This document shows positions 60,275 to 64,000 of a stretch of DNA of 64,000 nt, in pieces (the first letter of the stretch is position 1; every line of letters starts with the position of its first letter). Made by a program: the position numbers and the translations under genes. The DNA is from Haliclona indistincta (Eukaryota; Porifera; Demospongiae; Haplosclerida; Chalinidae). The notes under the pieces were generated by a model. That model was not told the origin of the DNA, did not search any database, and saw only the letters and a list, made by a program, of their open reading frames with translations. Location of the stretch: the NCBI GenBank assembly GCA_964017065.1, contig OZ024792.1, positions 3,219,754 through 3,283,753 of the forward strand, given 5' to 3'.

Positions 60275-62804
60275 CACTCACTCACTGCACTATTCTTTCT
60301 TCTCTAGTATAGTTATCCATATGGTCTAGATCTACCAGCTCCTCCTCCTAATCAAGGATTTACTGCTGTTATCTACAGTTCTGGTGACAATATTCCGAGT
60401 CTATTCAGCACTGTGCAAAGTGTTGCTAGAGCACCAAGTCTTGCACAGGTAAACATTTATTAGCACCACTTTGTGAGCTATTTAGCACCACTAATTTGAT
60501 ACAATCTCTATTCATTATCAATCCTTGGTTGCTAGGATAAATACTGACATTGCTATGGTTATGATGTATTTGGTCATCGCACATTATTGCGCAAGGCTTG
60601 TTATGATATTCATAGTAATGAATACTAATTGACTCAGTAGCACAGTGTTGCGGTCAGTAATGGGTTAATCCCTGGTAAAACCCCAACCTGCTTCACCAAT
60701 CTTGTTGATTTTCTATTATCTGTACTAACAGAACTACCCAGTTGATGATATGGCTTGATCACAGACATGTGTGTGCTTGCATTAATTAGCACTAACATGC
60801 ATGTATAATTATTGCACCGTCAAGACCATTATGACATTTACCTTCTTTGGTCAATAACTTTTCTACTTGTGCAATAGTAGTTTTTGCTCATTTTTTGTTT
60901 GCTTGTTATTAAAAGAAATTCTAAACATAATCATTATTACTATAAATTACTCATTACTCTAATTCCTTGTCTCTATCTCTGCAGTTGGTGGTTCTATGGT
61001 GCAGTAGTGACCCTCCTCCACCTGGTTAGTCTGCTGGATAATTCATCACTTCACTATTCTCTCCTACAGCGCTTGTAGAACGCTCGTTGCCCAATATCAC
61101 TAAACCAATCAAATTTATCAGTATGGAGAACCACAAGCTAAGCAAGAGGTGTTGTAATAACAATATTTGATGAATATGCACGGCTTAATATCATATTATG
61201 TGTTCTCAGGTTTTTTCCGTATAAGGAGATTGAGACAGCGGCTATACTTTCACTGGATGACGATGTCAGCACATTAACAGTAGATGAGATAGAGTTTGGA
61301 TACAAGGTAGATATTGTCATTATTTACTAACTTTGTATTGTGAATAATAACTGTGTAGGCACGCCTGGGCATGCCCACGGGGTAGTGTGTCTTATGATAA
61401 ATCTTTCAGTTTCCTAGCCTTGTAATGAAAACGGCTGACAATGCACACACTACAGCATACAACATTGTATGTGTAGTGTTAAACTAGTGCTGTAGTATTA
61501 GTTGTGTTGTGTGTAGGTATACACATTGATTCTTGTTTATCCATGGTCCACCAAGATCACATCACCCCATTTCGGCTGTCTGAGTGTAGTAAGCTGGGAA
61601 CATGGGTTCCCTAGGGATGTTGACATAGTGTGACGATGATAATGACAGCTGGGGTGGTTAGAGTAGTAAAATGCTGATCATAGGTTGTGGTATATGTAAG
61701 CTGTTCTCTAATACCATTAGCACTGCCACTAAGCTAGCCCACATGCTATCCCTTAATATGAATTCTTTTGTGTTGTGTACTAGTGTCAAATTCTTGCTTG
61801 AACTTGCCTCCAAGTTCAAAATACAGTGATTCAGTAGATATAACATTATTCATAGAGTACACTATGAAGTGACAAACGGATGTTATCAATTAGATTGACC
61901 TTCCATTCTGGAGTATTAACTTCCTAGAACACAGATAGTTCAAAGAGTGTCTAGTTGGTTAGATCAATGGTCTGAGATGTATTGTTATAGGGAGTGTACT
62001 ATCTTGTTTATATCACAACTGTTACTATAGCTACCAAGCAAGAAACATGACAACTGTGGGAAATTACAAGCATAGGCTGCTCTGATTACCATATGATACT
62101 GTGTTTTTTTCCTAGGCTTGGCTGGAGAACCCCAAGCAGCTAGTTGGTTACACAGGTAGAACCCACTGGTACAGTGAACACAAGATGCAGTGGTATTATT
62201 CTAATGACTTGAGGGACAATATTTCAATAGTGCTGGTTGGAGCAGCTTATTATCACTCTGTAAGTTCAACGTGTGTTGTGTCTGTCTGGTTGTTTGGTTA
62301 ATGAAGCCTAACATGTTTTGCTTTAGTGTGTTGTCTGTCAATAGATAATGAATAATCTTGAGCAACTAGTCCATGTGTTATTGTAACCTGTTTGTATCTC
62401 CAGTTCTACAATTACCTTTACACACATCACCTCACTCCTAACATACGCCATTACATGGACGACCATGTGTACTGTATGGACATTGGGTTCAACATAATGA
62501 TGGCGAACTTCACTGGGTTACCACCTGTTAAGGTATGCTATGTGTTTACAAGCTGTGCATGTTTTCCGCTTGTACTTTTGCTTAGCACATGATGTCATTT
62601 TAATACATGTATAATGTAAGAAATTATTGCACTCAAGATGTGGTGTGGAGGGTAAACTGATCTATTTGCTTGCAATTTCAGCGTAATGAGAGAATGTTTA
62701 ATTATCCACCTCCTCATGTTGCTCAACAATTGTCATGCTTTATGAAGCGTATCACAGTGGTTAATGTATGGTCAGCATGCAATAATGTTGCTAGCATAGG
62801 TTGA
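55607..62804 (+). CDS. EXT2: Exostosin-2-like heparan sulfate glycosyltransferase
   Basis: Golgi type II membrane protein of the EXT co-polymerase that extends heparan sulfate with GlcA and GlcNAc. Fifteen exons: 55607..56145, 56306..56515, 56607..56625, 56979..57161, 57996..58067, 58307..58468, 58519..58629, 59747..59794, 60308..60448, 60985..61024, 61070..61148, 61210..61306, 62116..62259, 62404..62532, 62682..62804; 2097 nt, 698 aa, phases close (human EXT2 718). N-terminal anchor [21 protein letters not shown]47 region: [36 protein letters not shown]64 region: [33 protein letters not shown], DxD motif [36 protein letters not shown]. The residues after CFMKR are diverged and shorter than usual, so the last exon is less certain, as is the 19-nt exon 3. 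Confidence 0.93.
56858..56923. repeat. (CA)n microsatellite
   Basis: Pure CA run after a TTTC tract, in an EXT2 intron. Confidence 0.95.
57333..57590. mobile_element. Short TIR element in EXT2 intron
   Basis: The left end ACCCTCCAAAGAGGGCCTGG is matched by the reverse complement of the right end (CCAGGCCCTCTTTTAGAGGG), and TA dinucleotides flank both ends, fitting a Tc1/mariner-type target duplication. It is 258 bp with no ORF. Confidence 0.7.
58671..59530. mobile_element. Inverted-repeat element rich in ATCCATGGAT palindromes
   Basis: The left end runs GTATATGTTATGCGCAAACC then ATGGATCGGGACAATCC; the right end reverse-complemented is almost the same for more than 80 bp (to the GGATCCGTGCTTTGCGC block). 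Both arms contain several copies of the 10-bp palindrome ATCCATGGAT, spaced 20-40 bp. The interior (58.9-59.3 kb) lacks a recognisable protein. It is located in the 1.1-kb EXT2 intron. Confidence 0.8.
60213..60290. repeat. (CA)n / (CACT)n microsatellite
   Basis: CA run preceded by CCCACCC and followed by CACT repeats, in the EXT2 intron just upstream of the exon starting 60308. Confidence 0.95.
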
Positions 62805-63710
62805 TGTGAAGCTTCTGACTTTGATCTGTGTACGGGACGTCATATGTGGAATCCCTTTCTCGTTTCTCTATGGTATCAATGTTAGCACCTTATTGTAACC
62901 ATTGTGCAAGAACATCTCCCCCTTCTCTGGTATTTGTCCCAGGTGTTGGTGGCGTGTAAACATCTGCACTCTCCTTCATTACCACTAAGTACTTGTTGTC
63001 TTAGTCAGCAGATCATTATTATGTTAGCCTTGCTTCCACCTGGGTCACACAAAAGGATGAGAAACCAGGAAGCCATAACCAGCCATAGCAACTGTTTACT
63101 ACTGTGTCAATTATATATGTGCCAAAGAGTCTCAGGTAACACAAAGGACTGTGTGACCGACTCACCTCCTCTGCCAAATAAGCTTCATTTAGTTATCCAT
63201 ACTGTGGTGTGCATGACTCAGGAATAGTGCAAACACTGCACTTTTATTCATGTTTTGAACTTCCTATGAACTACAATGTAATTCTTAGGAAGGATGCAAG
63301 CATTGCACTGCAACGTGTTAAAATATTCATGGTGGCTGAGCTAATTTTGTGTATTAAAATTCATTTGTCCTAGTTACCTGAGCCTTGTTCAAGAAATGGT
63401 ACCTTGTTGCTATACTAGTACGTAAACCAAGGAACTTTTTTGTTAGTCTTTACAGAACTCAATTCACTCAGTCATTGTTAGATTCTGGCATGGCTGGTTT
63501 GATCCTTTCCCTGTACGGATCAAAATTAATTATGTCTCTTTGAAGTCTATCAACTATTGCTTTGAACTTGACCCCAAACACAATTGATCAAGTTCACTTT
63601 TTTGTATATTTTGATGTTATTCATAACACTGGCTCACAACATGCACTCTCAGTTATTTTTGTGTTGCATTTTGTTAGTCACACACCGGAAGACATGGCTT
63701 GCAGAATTAC
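62805..63710. other. EXT2 3' flank, nothing further recognised
   Basis: The open frame at 62904-63227 has no recognisable domain and no splice or signal context. It could contain further 3' exons of EXT2, since the expected end of the family is missing, but I could not identify one. Confidence 0.4.
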
Positions 63711-64000
63711 CTGTCAGGCCCGGCGCACCCAACAGGGCAGACCCGGCACGTGCCGGACCAATAATTTTGGCCCACGATTATACAAAAGCACTTTCCTTGC
63801 GTTGCCACGAGCTAAACTGTGGCCATAGTCACTCTACGAGACTGTACGAGTCAGAATAAACTTGTTTCGTAGACAGAGACTGTCGGAACACGCGACCAGA
63901 ACATTGAACAAATTGCGAAGGGGCGGGGTCATACGCAATAAATATGAATATTAATGAGCTGCCGGTCCAATGAAAATTTGCTTCCGCCGGGCCTGCCTGT
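63711..64000. mobile_element. TIR element at right edge
   Basis: CTGTCAGGCCCGGCG near 63711 is mirrored by CGCCGGGCCTGCCTG at the last bases of the window. It is GC-rich, with an inner CCGGCACGTGCCGG palindrome at about 63754. It could be a 290-bp MITE, or extend past the window. Confidence 0.6.

Overview
Kind of organism. This is nuclear DNA of an animal. Genes are split by short GT-AG introns (mostly 45-100 nt), the sequence is AT-rich, and every recognisable family is metazoan: catalase, aromatic amino acid hydroxylases, Bcl-2/Bak proteins, exostosin, THG1, calcium-binding EGF arrays. Small inverted-repeat elements are dense inside introns. Short introns, tight gene packing, sponge-like Bcl-2/Bak proteins and an unfamiliar giant EGF receptor fit a demosponge best. 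That placement is inference; no rRNA or mitochondrial marker is present.

Layout, 1-27 kb. (1) 1-1222, minus: 5' part of a catalase gene, continuing off the left edge. (2) 1528-8823, minus: two tandem aromatic amino acid hydroxylase genes. The first is a PAH-like enzyme of about 457 aa; the second is a diverged paralogue of about 403 aa with a shortened C-terminus and an inverted-repeat element in its last intron. (3) 8897-9751, plus: mitochondrial-type HINT hydrolase, head to head with the second hydroxylase. (4) 10641-12401, plus: protein kinase with an uninterrupted CDS and a coiled-coil tail. (5) 12593-15517, minus: unrecognised coiled-coil/proline-rich protein, head to head (49 bp between start codons) with (6) THG1, the tRNA-His guanylyltransferase, 15567-19120, plus. 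(7) 19489-26902: three Bcl-2 family genes. An uninterrupted Bcl-2/Mcl-1-like gene on minus is divergent from a Bak-like gene on plus, which is followed by a second Bak-like gene. Their introns carry a tandem 321-bp duplication, a perfect 219-bp inverted repeat and a terminal-inverted-repeat element.

Layout, 27-64 kb. (8) 26903-32103: gene-poor, with three phase-consistent minus-strand exons of an unknown protein, a LINE remnant, a 512-bp foldback element and minisatellites. (9) 32104-47852, plus: a giant single-pass receptor of about 3,900 aa with a signal peptide, an EMI-like segment, 43 one-exon EGF domains, two sushi domains, one EGF, a large novel ectodomain, two Ig domains, cysteine-rich modules, a TM segment and a tyrosine-containing tail. 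EGF exon 43 is one base short and breaks the frame. (10) 48167-55394, plus: a propeller/helical/RCC1-repeat protein with a C-terminal Cys/His module. (11) 55607-62804, plus: EXT2-like heparan sulfate co-polymerase. (12) A terminal-inverted-repeat element at the right edge.

How the genes relate. Most are unrelated housekeeping neighbours sharing compact divergent promoters. The clear functional cluster is the apoptosis trio, where a survival-type and a Bak-type gene face each other across 167 bp. The EGF array grew by block duplication of several exons at a time, visible as a six-exon unit repeated three times and as near-identical introns.
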